The notes beneath the pieces were generated by a model, which saw nothing but the letters and a program-made list of their open reading frames with translations, did not search any database and was not told where the DNA came from. Below, piece after piece: positions 20,178 to 30,215 of a DNA stretch of 64,000 bases (positions within the stretch are counted from its first letter, which is position 1; every line of letters starts with the position of its first letter). Position numbers and translations under genes: made by a program. The DNA is from Stenotrophomonas sepilia (lineage in GTDB: Bacteria > Pseudomonadota > Gammaproteobacteria > Xanthomonadales > Xanthomonadaceae): contig NZ_LXXZ01000049.1 of assembly GCF_003244875.1 (NCBI RefSeq), forward strand, positions 62,001 to 126,000, in the 5' to 3' direction.

Positions 20178-21262
20178 GTGCAGCCAACGAGAAGGTGCGC
20201 CCGGTGATGATCCTGGCCGGTGGTACCGGCGGTCACATCTTCCCCGGCTTGGCCGTGGCCCGCGTGCTGCGCGAGCGTGGCGTGCCGGTCACCTGGATGG
20301 GCGCCGAAGGCGCGATGGAAACCCGCCTGGTGCCGCAGCACGACATTGCCATCGACACGCTGGCGATCACCGGCCTGCGCGGCAAGGGCAAGCTGGCGCT
20401 GCTGGCGGCTCCATGGCGGCTGATGCGCGCGCTGCGCGCGGCCGGCATGATCATCCGCAAACGCCAGCCGCGTGCGGTGGTGGCCTTCGGTGGCTTCGCC
20501 TCCGGCCCGGGTGGCATGGCCACGCGCCTGCATGGCCTGCCGCTGATCGTGCATGAGCAGAACCGTGCGCCCGGCCTGACCAACCGCATCCTGTCGCGTT
20601 ATGCGCGCCGGCTGCTGACCGGTTTCCCGGGCACCTTCGCCCAGCGCGAGGAATTCGTCGGCAACCCGGTGCGTGCGGAGATCGCCGCCATCGCTCCGCC
20701 GGAACTGCGCTTCGCCGACCGCAACGGCCCGCTGCGCGTGCTGGTGGTGGGCGGCAGCCAGGGTGCGCGCGCACTCAATGCCGGCGTGCCGCAAGCGATC
20801 GCCGCGCTGGGTGCCGGCGTGCCGGTGCAGGTGCGCCACCAGAGTGGCGAGAAGATGCATGCCGAGGCGGTCGAGGCGTATGCCAAGGCCGGCGTGCAGG
20901 CGGAAATCACCCCGTTCATCGCCGACATGGCCGAGGCCTTCGCCTGGGCCGATCTGGTCGTGTGCCGCTCCGGTGCGTCGACCCTGGCCGAGCTGTGCGC
21001 AGCCGGCGTCGGCAGCGTGCTGGTGCCATTCCCCGCTGCCGTCGACGATCACCAGACCCGCAATGCGGAGTACCTGGTCGAGCGCGGCGCGGCGGTGTTG
21101 CTGAAGCAGGACGGAACGCTGGCCGACGGCATTGCCGCACTGCTGCGCGATCTGTCCGAAAATCCCGCCCGCCGCATGCAGATGGCGCAAGCCGCGCGTG
21201 CCCTGGCCAAGGTCGATGCCGCCGAGCGCATCGCCGATATCATTCTCGAGGAAGCTGTATGA
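20174..21262 (+). CDS. murG: lipid II synthase MurG (GlcNAc transferase)
   Basis: MurG adds GlcNAc to lipid I on the inner face of the membrane. The 362-residue GT-B enzyme has the glycine loop [16 protein letters not shown] near 14-29, [33 protein letters not shown], and the acceptor/donor segment [13 protein letters not shown] with [18 protein letters not shown]. The ATG at 20174 overlaps the ftsW stop by four bases. Forty bases separate it from murC. Confidence 0.96.
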   Translation: MSAANEKVRPVMILAGGTGGHIFPGLAVARVLRERGVPVTWMGAEGAMETRLVPQHDIAIDTLAITGLRGKGKLALLAAPWRLMRALRAAGMIIRKRQPRAVVAFGGFASGPGGMATRLHGLPLIVHEQNRAPGLTNRILSRYARRLLTGFPGTFAQREEFVGNPVRAEIAAIAPPELRFADRNGPLRVLVVGGSQGARALNAGVPQAIAALGAGVPVQVRHQSGEKMHAEAVEAYAKAGVQAEITPFIADMAEAFAWADLVVCRSGASTLAELCAAGVGSVLVPFPAAVDDHQTRNAEYLVERGAAVLLKQDGTLADGIAALLRDLSENPARRMQMAQAARALAKVDAAERIADIILEEAV

Positions 21263-21302
21263 AGAAGGCATGCCACCGCGCCTGCCCTGCGCGAGGCCGC
21301 GC

Positions 21303-22739
21303 ATGATCCGCCGCCTGCACGACACCAACGACCTGGTGCGCGCGTTCCCGCGCGTGCATTTCGTCGGCATCGGTGGCACCGGCATGAGTGGCATCGCCGA
21401 AGTGATGCTGACGCTGGGCTACGAAGTGTCCGGCTCGGACAACGCCGACAACGTGGCAACCCGCCGCCTGGCCAGCCTGGGAGCGCGCATCATGCGCGGC
21501 CACTCGGCAGCCAACGTGCTGGGCACCGACTGCGTGGTGGTCTCCAGTGCCATCCGCGAAGACAACCCGGAACTGATGGAAGCGCGCAGCCAGCGCATTC
21601 CGATCATGCCGCGCGCGGCGATGCTGGCCGAGCTGATGCGCTTCCGCCGCGGCATCGCCGTGGCCGGTACCCATGGCAAGACCACCACCACCAGCCTGAC
21701 TGCGGCGGTGCTGAGCGAAGGTGGCCTGGACCCGACATTCGTGATCGGTGGCCAGCTGCTTGCTGCCGGTGCCAACGCCAAGCTGGGCGGTGGGCAGTGG
21801 CTGGTGGCCGAGGCCGACGAAAGCGATGGCAGCTTCCTGCGCCTGAGCCCGCTGATGTCGATCATCACGAACATTGACGCCGACCACCTGGAAAACTACG
21901 GCAACGACTTTGCCCGCGTGCAGGCGGCGTTCGCCGAATTCCTGCAGCGCCTGCCGTTCTACGGCCTGGCGGTGCTGTGCATCGACGATCCGGAAGTGGC
22001 CGCGCTGGCCGCCAGGACCCCGCGCCACGTGATGAGCTACGGCATGAGCCCGCAGGCCGACGTGCGCGCCGAGAACGTGGTGCAGGAAGGATCGCGCATG
22101 CGCTTCACCCTGCGCCTGCCGCAGGGCACCAGCCAGGAAGTGGTGCTGGCGCTGCCGGGCAGGCACAACGTACTCAACGCGCTGGCCGCCGCCGCGGTGG
22201 GCTGGCAGCTGGGCGTGGCACCGGACGCCATCGCGCGCGCGCTGGAAGGCTTCGCCGGTGTCGGTCGCCGCTTCAATGATCTGGGCGAAGTGACCACCGC
22301 CAGCGGTGCCAAGGTGCGCATCATCGACGACTACGGCCATCACCCGAGCGAGCTGGAGGCGGTATTCGCCGCCGCCCGCGGCGGCTGGGCTGACAAGCGC
22401 CTGGTGGTGGCCTTCCAGCCGCACCGCTACAGCCGCACCCGTGACCAGTTCGACAAGTTCGCCGCGGTGCTGTCCAGCGTCGACGCGCTGGTGCTGAGCG
22501 AGGTCTATCCGGCCGGTGAGGAACCCATTGCCGGTGCCGACTCGCATGCGCTGGCCCGCGCCATCCGCGCGCGCGGCCGCAGCGAGCCGGTGGTGGTGGG
22601 CAAGGCCGCCGAGCTGGCCAGCGTGCTGCCGGACGTGCTGCAGGACGGTGACCTGCTGCTGATGATGGGTGCCGGCGACATCGGTGCCGTGGCCACCCAT
22701 ATCGCGGTGGAAGGCTTCCAGGCGGAGGGCCAGGCGTGA
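21303..22739 (+). CDS. murC: UDP-MurNAc:L-alanine ligase
   Basis: MurC attaches L-alanine to UDP-MurNAc, the first amino acid of the stem peptide. The 478-residue product has the N-terminal Rossmann motif [15 protein letters not shown], the ATP loop [13 protein letters not shown] near 118-130, [19 protein letters not shown] and [10 protein letters not shown]. The ATG at 21303 is preferred; an in-frame ATG at 21270 would add eleven poorly conserved residues. The stop overlaps the ddlB GTG start. Confidence 0.96.
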   Translation: MIRRLHDTNDLVRAFPRVHFVGIGGTGMSGIAEVMLTLGYEVSGSDNADNVATRRLASLGARIMRGHSAANVLGTDCVVVSSAIREDNPELMEARSQRIPIMPRAAMLAELMRFRRGIAVAGTHGKTTTTSLTAAVLSEGGLDPTFVIGGQLLAAGANAKLGGGQWLVAEADESDGSFLRLSPLMSIITNIDADHLENYGNDFARVQAAFAEFLQRLPFYGLAVLCIDDPEVAALAARTPRHVMSYGMSPQADVRAENVVQEGSRMRFTLRLPQGTSQEVVLALPGRHNVLNALAAAAVGWQLGVAPDAIARALEGFAGVGRRFNDLGEVTTASGAKVRIIDDYGHHPSELEAVFAAARGGWADKRLVVAFQPHRYSRTRDQFDKFAAVLSSVDALVLSEVYPAGEEPIAGADSHALARAIRARGRSEPVVVGKAAELASVLPDVLQDGDLLLMMGAGDIGAVATHIAVEGFQAEGQA

Positions 22740-23698
22740 GCGCGCTGACTTTCCCGCCGCTGCGCGTGACCGACCCGGCCGTGTTCGGCCGCGTCGCCGT
22801 GCTGCTCGGCGGTAGTTCCAGCGAACGCGAGGTGTCGCTGGATTCAGGCCGCAACGTGCTCGAAGCCCTGCAGTCGCGCGGCGTCGATGCGTTCGCCGTC
22901 GATGGCATTCCGGCGCTGGCCAGCGCGCTCGCCGCCGGTGGCATCGACCGCGTGTTCAACATCCTGCATGGCCACAACGGTGGCGGTGAGGACGGCATCG
23001 TGCAGGGCCTGATGGACGCCTTCGGTGTGCCGTACACCGGCTCGGACGTGCTGGGTTCGGCGCTGAGCATGGACAAGATCCGCACCAAGCAGGTGTGGCT
23101 GTCGCTGGGCCTGCCGACCCCGCAGTACCGCAAGGTCGACGCGTCGAACGTGCATGCGCTGGCCGCCGAGCTGGGCCTGCCGGTGGTGGTGAAGCCGGCC
23201 AACGAAGGCTCCAGCGTGGGCATCAGCCGGGTCACCGACGAGACCGGCCTGGACGAGGCCGTGGCCCTGGCCGCGCGCTACGACGGCCAGTTGCTGATGG
23301 AGCAGATGGTGGTGGGCGATGAGCTGACCGTGGCCATCCTTGGCGACGTTGCCCTGCCGTCGATCCGCATCGTGCCCAAGGGCCAGTGGTACGACTACAA
23401 CGCCAAGTACATCGCCGAGGACACCCAGTACCTGTGCCCGGGCCTGGACGGTGGCGACGAAGACGAGATCCGCCGCATCGCGCTGGCCGCATTCCGCGCC
23501 GCTGGCTGCCGTGGCTGGGGCCGCGTGGACGTGATGCGTGACCGGGCCAGCGGCCGTTTCTTCCTGCTGGAAGTGAACACCGCGCCCGGCATGACCAGCC
23601 ATTCGCTGGTGCCCAAGGCGGCCCGCCAGGCCGGCATCGGTTTCGAGGAACTGGTGTGGCGCGTGCTGGAACAGACCCTGGAGGCCGCGCACGCATGA
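22736..23698 (+). CDS. ddlB: D-alanine:D-alanine ligase
   Basis: Ddl makes the D-Ala-D-Ala dipeptide used by MurF. The 320-residue ATP-grasp enzyme shows [32 protein letters not shown] (the HGxxGEDG motif with one inserted residue), [30 protein letters not shown] and [20 protein letters not shown]. The start is a GTG overlapping the murC stop. The stop overlaps ftsQ. Confidence 0.96.
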   Translation: MSALTFPPLRVTDPAVFGRVAVLLGGSSSEREVSLDSGRNVLEALQSRGVDAFAVDGIPALASALAAGGIDRVFNILHGHNGGGEDGIVQGLMDAFGVPYTGSDVLGSALSMDKIRTKQVWLSLGLPTPQYRKVDASNVHALAAELGLPVVVKPANEGSSVGISRVTDETGLDEAVALAARYDGQLLMEQMVVGDELTVAILGDVALPSIRIVPKGQWYDYNAKYIAEDTQYLCPGLDGGDEDEIRRIALAAFRAAGCRGWGRVDVMRDRASGRFFLLEVNTAPGMTSHSLVPKAARQAGIGFEELVWRVLEQTLEAAHA

Positions 23699-24444
23699 AC
23701 GCGCTGCTGCGCATCTTCGTCTGGCTGTTGGCGCTGTCGGTGGTTGCACTGCCGGTGGTGGCCGTGGTCAATGGCTGGGTCGGCGCCGAGCGCTGGCCGC
23801 TGGCGAAGCTGCGCGTGCATGGCGAGTTCAAGCGGGTGCCTGCCGAACAGCTGCAGCAGGTGTTGCTGCCATACGCGCGCGCCGGCTTCTTTGCGGTCAA
23901 GCTGCAGGATGCGCAGGACGCGCTGGAAAAGCTGCCGTGGGTGGAAAGCGCGCAGGTACGCAAGCAGTGGCCGGATGTGTTGGAAGTGACCCTGGTCGAG
24001 CACAAGCCGTTCGCACGCTGGGGCAACGACCGCCTGGTCTCCGAGCAGGGCAAGCTGTTCCCCACGCCGAAGAAACTGTCAGACCTGGAACTGCCGGAGC
24101 TGGATGGCCCGGACAGCCAGACCCAGGAAGTGATGAAGCTGTACAGCGACTCGCGTGCCTTGTTCGCACCGGCCGGCGTCGACGTGCGCCGGGTGACGAT
24201 GGATGCGCGCGGCAGCTGGTCGCTGGTGCTGAGCAACGGCACCGAAGTGGTGGTCGGCCGTGACGACGCGCGCTCGCGCATGCAGCGCTTCGTCAAGGTG
24301 CTGCCGCAGCTCAACCGCCAGGACGCGCCGATCGAGCGCGCCGACCTCCGTTACACCAATGGTTTCACGCTGAGCTGGGGTACCCCGGCCACGCCGGCGA
24401 AAACGCCGGCGACCCCGGCCAGAAGCACGCAGGAAAGGACATGA
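23695..24444 (+). CDS. ftsQ: cell division protein FtsQ
   Basis: FtsQ is a bitopic membrane scaffold that recruits FtsB and FtsL to the divisome. The 249-residue protein has a short cytoplasmic tail, one membrane helix (about 5-25), a POTRA domain (about 38-106; [42 protein letters not shown]) and the beta domain. The last 20 residues are a repetitive [13 protein letters not shown] tail. It overlaps ddlB and ftsA by four bases. Confidence 0.95.
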   Translation: MNALLRIFVWLLALSVVALPVVAVVNGWVGAERWPLAKLRVHGEFKRVPAEQLQQVLLPYARAGFFAVKLQDAQDALEKLPWVESAQVRKQWPDVLEVTLVEHKPFARWGNDRLVSEQGKLFPTPKKLSDLELPELDGPDSQTQEVMKLYSDSRALFAPAGVDVRRVTMDARGSWSLVLSNGTEVVVGRDDARSRMQRFVKVLPQLNRQDAPIERADLRYTNGFTLSWGTPATPAKTPATPARSTQERT

Positions 24445-25676
24445 ATCGCAAGGGTGACAAATCGCTGATCGTTGGCCTGGACATCGGCACCTCCAAGGTG
24501 GTGGCGCTGGTGGGCGAGTATTCGCCGGGCAACCCGATCGAGGTGATCGGCATCGGCTCGCACGAATCGCGCGGGTTGAAGCGTGGCGTGGTGGTGGACA
24601 TCGAATCGACCGTGCAGTCGATCCAGCGTGCGGTGGAAGAAGCCGAGCTGATGGCCGGCTGCGAGATCCGTTCGGTGTACGCCTCGATCTCCGGCAACCA
24701 CGTGCAGTGCAAGAACTCGCCGGGCATCGTGCCGATCCGCGACGGTGAAGTGACCTGGGGCGACCTGGATCGCGTGCTCGACGCGGCCAAGGCGGTGGCG
24801 ATCCCGGCCGATCAGAAGATCCTGCACGCGATTCCGCGCGAGTACGTGCTGGACGATTCGCAGGAAGGCATCCGCAACCCGGTCGGCATGACCGGCGTGC
24901 GCCTGGAAGTGCATGCGCACCTGGTGGTGTGCGCGCAGTCGGCGGCGGCCAACATCAGCAAGTGCGTGCAGCGCTGCGGCCTGCAGGTGGACGACCTGGT
25001 GCTGTCCTCGCTGGCCTCCAGCGTGGCGGTGCTGACCGCCGACGAGCGCGAGCTGGGCGTGGTGCTGGTCGACATGGGCGCCGGTACCACCGACATCGCG
25101 GTGTTCGTGCAGGGCGCGATCTGCCACACCGCCTCGCTGCCGATCGCCGGCGACCACGTGACCAACGATATCGCGCACATGCTGCGCACGCCGACCCCGG
25201 AAGCCGAGCAGATCAAGGTGCGCTATGCCTGCGCCCTGGCCCAGCTGGCCACGGCCGAGGAGAGCATCCAGGTGCCGTCGGTCGGCGACCGCCCGCCGCG
25301 CCGCATGCCGCGCCATTCGCTGGCGCAGGCCGTGCAGGGTCGCTACGAGGAGATCTTCGAGATGGTGCAGGCCGAACTGCGCCGCTCCGGCTTCGAGGAA
25401 CTGGTGCGCGCCGGCATGGTGCTGACCGGGGGCGCATCGAAGATGGAAGGCGTGGTCGAACTGGCCGAGGAAATGCTGCAGATGCCGGTGCGCGTGGGCA
25501 TCCCGCAGCACGTCACCGGCCTGGGCGAAGTGGTCGGCAACCCGGTGCACGCCACCGGCGTGGGCCTGCTGCTGATGGGCAGCCAGATCGAGCACCCGCG
25601 GCGGCCGTCGCTGCCGACCGGGCGCGCTGGAAGCATGTTCAAGAAGCTCAAGACCTGGTTCCGCGGCGAGTTCTGA
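24441..25676 (+). CDS. ftsA: cell division protein FtsA
   Basis: FtsA is the actin-like ATPase that tethers FtsZ to the membrane. The 411-residue protein has the phosphate-1 loop [16 protein letters not shown], the SHDS-type insertion domain, phosphate-2 [28 protein letters not shown] and the C-terminal amphipathic membrane-targeting helix [14 protein letters not shown] 169-bp leader separates it from ftsZ, the largest gap inside the cluster. Confidence 0.97.
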   Translation: MNRKGDKSLIVGLDIGTSKVVALVGEYSPGNPIEVIGIGSHESRGLKRGVVVDIESTVQSIQRAVEEAELMAGCEIRSVYASISGNHVQCKNSPGIVPIRDGEVTWGDLDRVLDAAKAVAIPADQKILHAIPREYVLDDSQEGIRNPVGMTGVRLEVHAHLVVCAQSAAANISKCVQRCGLQVDDLVLSSLASSVAVLTADERELGVVLVDMGAGTTDIAVFVQGAICHTASLPIAGDHVTNDIAHMLRTPTPEAEQIKVRYACALAQLATAEESIQVPSVGDRPPRRMPRHSLAQAVQGRYEEIFEMVQAELRRSGFEELVRAGMVLTGGASKMEGVVELAEEMLQMPVRVGIPQHVTGLGEVVGNPVHATGVGLLLMGSQIEHPRRPSLPTGRAGSMFKKLKTWFRGEF

Positions 25677-25845
25677 CGCGGAACCCGTAACTCCGGGCCC
25701 GGCCCGGCGCAACACCCGCAGTACCCGCATCACAACGCAACAACGCACTACACAACCCACACAGCCGCAACGGCAACATGACACGCGAAGGCAGGAGGCC
25801 CGACCGTCCATGCCACCGACAAGCGGATACAACGAGGACACGGAC

Positions 25846-27081
25846 ATGGCGCATTTTGAACTGATCGAAAAGATGGCACCCAATGCGGTGATCAAGGTGG
25901 TTGGCGTGGGCGGCGGCGGCGGCAATGCCGTGGCGCACATGGTCAACTCGGCGGTGGACGGCGTGGAGTTCATCACCGCCAACACCGACTCGCAGGCCAT
26001 CAAGAATTGTGGTGCCAAGCTGCAGCTGCAGCTGGGTACCAACGTGACCAAGGGCCTGGGCGCAGGCGCGAACCCGGAGGTCGGCCGCCAGGCCGCGCTG
26101 GAAGACCGTGAGCGCATCATGGACGCGCTGCAGGGCGCGGACATGGTGTTCATCACCGCCGGCATGGGCGGCGGCACCGGCACCGGCGCCGCGCCGGTGG
26201 TGGCGCAGCTGGCCAAGGAAATGGGCATCCTGACCGTGGCCGTGGTCACCAAGCCGTTCCCGTTCGAAGGCCGTCGCCGCATGCAGGTGGCGCTGAAGGG
26301 CATCGAGGAACTGAGCCAGCACTGCGACTCGCTGATCACGATCCCGAACGAGAAGCTGATCACCGTGCTGGGTCGCAACGCGACCATGATCCAGGCCTTC
26401 CGCGCCGCCAATGACGTGCTGCAGGGCGCCGTGCAGGGCATCGCCGACCTCATCGTGCGTCCGGGCCTGATCAACGTCGACTTCGCCGACGTGCGCACCG
26501 TCATGTCCGAAATGGGCCTGGCGATGATGGGTACCGGCACTGCACGGGGCGATGACCGCGCCCAGGCCGCTGCCGAATCGGCGATCCAGAACCCGCTGCT
26601 GGACGATGTGAACCTGGCCGGTGCCAACGGCATCCTGGTCAACATCACCGCCGGCGCGGACTTCACCATGGCCGAGTTCGACGAGATCGGCCGCACCATC
26701 GACGGCTTCGCTTCGGAAGACGCCACCGTCGTGGTCGGCACCGTGCTGGACCCGGACATGCAGGACGAAGTGCGCGTGACCGTGGTGGCCACTGGCCTGA
26801 ACCGCGTCTCGGCCAGCAAGACCCAGCGTCCGGGCGAGCGTGCACCGATCAAGCTGGTCCGCAACGCCACCACCGGCCAGCCGGAGTTCGGCGAGTTCGA
26901 CAACGGCGGCGACGCCGTGTCCAAGGCCGTCGGCGGCATGGGCCTGGGCCTGCGTCGCGCCAGCAGCGATACCGCAGCGGCTTCGGCCCCGTCGGCGCCG
27001 TCCTCTTCGGCCCCGGCCGCGGCAGAACTGCCGAACGATTACCTGGACATCCCGGCGTTCCTGCGCCGCCAGGCGGACTAA
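25846..27081 (+). CDS. ftsZ: cell division protein FtsZ
   Basis: FtsZ is the tubulin-like GTPase that forms the Z ring. The 411-residue protein has [13 protein letters not shown] near the start, the tubulin signature [13 protein letters not shown] near 107, [11 protein letters not shown] and the C-terminal FtsA/ZipA-binding peptide [12 protein letters not shown]. The ATG at 25846 has GAGGA upstream; an in-frame ATG at 25810 with AGGAGG would add twelve residues ([12 protein letters not shown]). Both sites look usable, but the shorter form matches the family. Confidence 0.97.
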   Translation: MAHFELIEKMAPNAVIKVVGVGGGGGNAVAHMVNSAVDGVEFITANTDSQAIKNCGAKLQLQLGTNVTKGLGAGANPEVGRQAALEDRERIMDALQGADMVFITAGMGGGTGTGAAPVVAQLAKEMGILTVAVVTKPFPFEGRRRMQVALKGIEELSQHCDSLITIPNEKLITVLGRNATMIQAFRAANDVLQGAVQGIADLIVRPGLINVDFADVRTVMSEMGLAMMGTGTARGDDRAQAAAESAIQNPLLDDVNLAGANGILVNITAGADFTMAEFDEIGRTIDGFASEDATVVVGTVLDPDMQDEVRVTVVATGLNRVSASKTQRPGERAPIKLVRNATTGQPEFGEFDNGGDAVSKAVGGMGLGLRRASSDTAAASAPSAPSSSAPAAAELPNDYLDIPAFLRRQAD

Positions 27082-27091
27082 GCGGGCCGGC

Positions 27092-27112
27092 CCGGGGTTG
27101 TCCTCCCCGGGT
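27092..27112 (+). terminator. GC-rich hairpin after ftsZ
   Basis: CCCGGGG and CCCCGGG flank a TTGTCCT loop 10 bp after the ftsZ stop. There is no T-tract, so it may only partially end transcription before lpxC. Confidence 0.4.
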
Positions 27113-27286
27113 TGCGCCACCATGTCCTGAAAACGCGGGCGCCGGGCCAGGATGGGCCCGGCCGCCCTGCTTCACGCGCTTTCCCAGCGGCGTGCCGGTG
27201 TGTCCTGCCGGTGGCTGTCACTGGCGTTTCAGCCAGGGTAGGGGAGTGCGCGTGTTAATCTAATGTGTCACTTCCGGTCCATCCCC

Positions 27287-28198
27287 ATGATCCAGCAACG
27301 CACCCTCAAGAACACGATCCGCGCCACCGGCGTTGGCCTGCATAGTGGTGACAAGGTCTACATGACCCTGCGCCCGGCACCGGTCAACCATGGCATCGTG
27401 TTCCGCCGCGTGGACCTGGACCCGGTGGTGGAAGTGCCGGCCAAGGCCGAACTGGTCACCGAAGTGACCCTGTGCACCGGCCTGACCTGCAACGACGCCA
27501 AGATCCAGACCGTCGAACACCTGATGTCGGCGCTGGCCGGCCTGGGTGTGGACAACATCATCGTCGAACTGTCCTCGGCCGAGCTGCCGATCATGGACGG
27601 TTCGGCCGGCCCGTTCGTGTTCCTGCTGCAGTCGGCAGGCATCGTGGAACAGGATGCGCCCAAGCGCTTCATCCGCGTGCTGAAGACCGTGGAAGTGACC
27701 GAGGGCGACAAGGTGGCCCGCTTCACCCCGTACGAGGGTTACAAGCTGGGCTTCACCATCCAGTTTGACCACCCGATGATTCCGGCCAAGCAGTCGCGCC
27801 AGGAAATCGAGTTCTCGACGCTGGCCTACACCAAGGAAATCTCCCGCGCGCGCACCTTTGGTTTCATGCGCGACCTGGAGTACATGCGCGAGCGCAACCT
27901 GGGCCTGGGCGGTTCGATGGACAACGCCATCGTGCTGGACGAGTTCCGCGTGCTCAACGAAGACGGCTTGCGCTACGCCGACGAATTCGTGCGCCACAAG
28001 ATCCTGGACGCCATCGGTGACCTCTATCTGGCCGGTGGCCAGGTGCTGGGTGCGTACGAAGGCTTCAAGTCCGGCCACGCGCTCAACAACAAGCTGGTGC
28101 GGGCCCTGATGGCCGACGCCAGCGCCTGGGAATGGGTCAGCTTCGACTCGCCGGCCACCCCGGATCCGGTGGAATACGCCACCCCGGCGTACGCCTGA
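27287..28198 (+). CDS. lpxC: UDP-3-O-acyl-N-acetylglucosamine deacetylase
   Basis: LpxC is the zinc enzyme that commits UDP-acyl-GlcNAc to lipid A synthesis. The 303-residue product has the zinc ligands in [14 protein letters not shown] and in [12 protein letters not shown], and the catalytic histidine in [12 protein letters not shown]. The ATG at 27287 gives the usual N-terminus (MIQQRTLKN). A 205-bp gap after ftsZ, with an AT-rich TTAATCTAAT stretch near 27255, suggests a separate promoter. It is followed by a strong terminator. Confidence 0.97.
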   Translation: MIQQRTLKNTIRATGVGLHSGDKVYMTLRPAPVNHGIVFRRVDLDPVVEVPAKAELVTEVTLCTGLTCNDAKIQTVEHLMSALAGLGVDNIIVELSSAELPIMDGSAGPFVFLLQSAGIVEQDAPKRFIRVLKTVEVTEGDKVARFTPYEGYKLGFTIQFDHPMIPAKQSRQEIEFSTLAYTKEISRARTFGFMRDLEYMRERNLGLGGSMDNAIVLDEFRVLNEDGLRYADEFVRHKILDAIGDLYLAGGQVLGAYEGFKSGHALNNKLVRALMADASAWEWVSFDSPATPDPVEYATPAYA

Positions 28199-28227
28199 TT
28201 CCATAGGTTGTTGAATTTAAAGATAAA

Positions 28228-28256
28228 AACGCCGCCTTCATGGGCGGCGTTCTTGT
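28228..28256. terminator. bidirectional terminator between lpxC and dciA
   Basis: AACGCCGCC (28228-28236) and GGCGGCGTT (28243-28251) form a perfect 9-bp stem. On the plus strand TTCTTGTTT follows; on the minus strand TTTTTATCTTT follows. It therefore suits the convergent lpxC and dciA transcripts. Confidence 0.85.
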
Positions 28257-28375
28257 TTCCGGCGTCGGCGACGCATTCAGCGTGCTTGAAAGACGTCAAG
28301 GCTGGTTCAAGGTCACGGTTTTGTGAACCTGTTGAATCAGAAGCCTGAATTTAACGCAGTTTTAACAACAATCTA

Positions 28376-28404
28376 ACGACAGGCCCCCGGATGGCCGCTA
28401 GGAT
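28376..28404 (+). promoter_or_regulatory. possible plus-strand promoter antisense to dciA
   Basis: ACGACA (28376-28381) and TAGGAT (28399-28404) are 17 bp apart and each match sigma-70 boxes at four of six positions. The preceding 60 bp are AT-rich against the local background. Transcription would run antisense through dciA towards the M23 gene. This is a sequence-only guess. The rest of 28257-28479 holds nothing I recognise. Confidence 0.3.
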
Positions 28405-28479
28405 GCGACCCGGCCCCCGAAATGTTTCACGCCGTGGTGACACGCGCGACGGGGAGCGGAGCCGGATGCTCCGTTGCCA

Positions 28480-28929
28480 TCAGGACCGTTTCTTCGGCTT
28501 CGAGGGAACGTCCTGCAGGCAAGCCAAGGCGTCGCGTAGCCCTTTGTGCGTGGCGGCTGAAACTGCGTGGGGTCCATTCCGGTTCTCGAGCGCTGGGGAG
28601 CGCGTGGGAGTGGGAGACGCAGTCTTGATGGTCACCCTGGTGGCCTTCAGCCCGATGGAACGGGCCGCGTCGAGCAGCTGGGCTTCGGCAAGCCGCAACT
28701 TGGCATGCCAGACCGGGGACTCGACGAGAAAAACGAGGTGTTCCCCGTCCACATTGGCCAGCCGGCAACGGCTGCGCAGAGGTGGCGGCAACTGGGGGCG
28801 CAACTGACGGTCCAGCGCGTCGAGCCACAAGGCACGCCGCAGCGGGTTCCCGCTTTTGTCCGCCATTACCGCATCCAGCGCCGGTTTCGGTGCCGACGCG
28901 GGGCGAACGCTGGATTTCGGCTCAGACAT
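28480..28929 (-). CDS. dciA: DciA-like protein (DUF721), replicative helicase loader
   Basis: DUF721 proteins (DciA) are the ancestral bacterial loaders or operators of the DnaB helicase in genomes lacking DnaC. The 149-residue product has the DUF721 core from about 28 to 100 (NPLRRALWLDALDRQLRPQLP; VDGEHLVFLVESPVWHAKLRLAEAQLLDAA), then a flexible basic tail. Position next to lpxC and secA matches DUF721 genes in pseudomonads and xanthomonads. The start at 28929 is only 12 bp from the divergent M23 gene; an internal ATG at 28866 is possible. Confidence 0.85.
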   Translation of the reverse strand: MSEPKSSVRPASAPKPALDAVMADKSGNPLRRALWLDALDRQLRPQLPPPLRSRCRLANVDGEHLVFLVESPVWHAKLRLAEAQLLDAARSIGLKATRVTIKTASPTPTRSPALENRNGPHAVSAATHKGLRDALACLQDVPSKPKKRS

Positions 28930-28941
28930 GAAAACTCACTG

Positions 28942-29898
28942 ATGGCATTCAAGAAGATCGTAATCAAAACGCGTGAAGGACAGGCCAAGTCGTCGCCGAT
29001 CGCGCGTTTGCGGTTCTATTTCGAGGACCGCCCCCGTGCCCTGCTGGGCAGCGTGCTCGGGGTAGGCTGCATTATCGGCCTTGCTGGCGGCATTGGCGCC
29101 AGCGCGCTGAATGATTCCCGGCTGCAGGCCAAGGTCGAGCGCCAGGATGCGGAACTGGCCAAGGTCAAGCGCGATGCGCAGACCCAGGTCAATGCGCTGG
29201 CGGCCCGCCTCGGCGAGCTGCAGGCCCAGGCGACCCGCCTCAACGCCCTCGGCGAACGGCTGACCCAGATGGGCAAGCTGGAGGACGGCGAGTTCGACTT
29301 CAACGAGACCCCCGGCCTCGGTGACGGTGACGCAGGCGGCCCGACCAGCGACATCCCGGTCAAGGACGTCAACGCCGACTTACAGGTGCTGGAGCAGCGC
29401 TTCGCTGCTTCAGGCCGCCAGTTGTCGGTGATGGAATCGCTGATGTTCGACCACCAGCTGCAGCAGAACGCGGTGCCGTCGCGCATGCCGATCCGCAACA
29501 GCTATGTGACGTCCGGCTTCGGCACCCGTGCCGACCCGTTCGGCCGCGGCGCCGCCACCCACAAGGGCATGGACTTCCACGCAAAGGTCGGTGACCCGGT
29601 GATGGCCGTGGCCGAGGGCGTGGTCAGCTTCGCCGGCGTGAAGGGCGGCTACGGCAATGTCGTCGATGTCGACCATGGCAATGGCTATGTCACCCGCTAC
29701 GCGCACAATTCGCGCCTGGTGGTGAAGGCCGGCGACCTGGTCCGTGCCGGCCAGGAAGTGGCCAAGGCCGGTTCCACCGGCCGTTCGACCGGTGCCCACG
29801 TGCACTTCGAGGTGTGGGAGAACGGCAACGTGGTCAACCCGCGCAAGTTCCTCGGCGACGGCGGCAACACGCCGGTCGGCCGCGTCAGCCGCGGCTGA
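28942..29898 (+). CDS. M23 family metallopeptidase (LytM/peptidoglycan endopeptidase-like)
   Basis: A 318-residue envelope protein with a cytoplasmic N-terminus (KKIVIKTREGQAKSS), one membrane helix (about 33-54), a coiled coil (about 55-110) and a periplasmic LytM domain (about 190-310). The zinc-site motifs are complete, with HKGMD (HxxxD) and HVHFE (HxH), so it is likely an active peptidoglycan endopeptidase, possibly in cell separation, although some relatives only activate amidases. No clear Shine-Dalgarno precedes the ATG at 28942. Confidence 0.9.
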   Translation: MAFKKIVIKTREGQAKSSPIARLRFYFEDRPRALLGSVLGVGCIIGLAGGIGASALNDSRLQAKVERQDAELAKVKRDAQTQVNALAARLGELQAQATRLNALGERLTQMGKLEDGEFDFNETPGLGDGDAGGPTSDIPVKDVNADLQVLEQRFAASGRQLSVMESLMFDHQLQQNAVPSRMPIRNSYVTSGFGTRADPFGRGAATHKGMDFHAKVGDPVMAVAEGVVSFAGVKGGYGNVVDVDHGNGYVTRYAHNSRLVVKAGDLVRAGQEVAKAGSTGRSTGAHVHFEVWENGNVVNPRKFLGDGGNTPVGRVSRG

Positions 29899-30215
29899 CG
29901 CCACATTGGGGTGCCGGCTGCCGTCGGCACTACCGCCCCCGGAGTACGGGGGCAGCGCCGTAGGCGCGGGGGTGTGGAGGCGAGGTGAGCGGGGCCCGCG
30001 GTTCGCGCAGCGAAGCGTGGGAGCGCCAGCGCGTATGCGCTGACGCGTACCCGGCCAGCGGCCGGCACTACCCCTCGGGGTTGAAACCCCTCGCGCCCGT
30101 CCCAAGCTACAATGGGTGTTGCCATCGACAGGGCGCCAGGCGCCCTGTTTCGTTTGCGGCGGACGGATCCCCAGGGGGAGGCCGGGCGTCGTGTCCATCC
30201 AACCCGGTTCCTTCA
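29899..30215 (+). promoter_or_regulatory. secA leader: REP fragments, -10 box and a terminator-like hairpin
   Basis: This 317-bp gap holds REP relics (GTGCCGGCTGCCGTCGGCAC near 29910; CCGGCCAGCGGCCGGCACTAC ending 30071). TACAAT at 30108-30113 is a good -10 candidate. Just after its expected start site, ACAGGGCGC (30128-30136) pairs with GCGCCCTGT (30140-30148), followed by TTCGTTT, which resembles an intrinsic terminator or attenuator in front of secA. No protein gene is evident. Confidence 0.5.
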
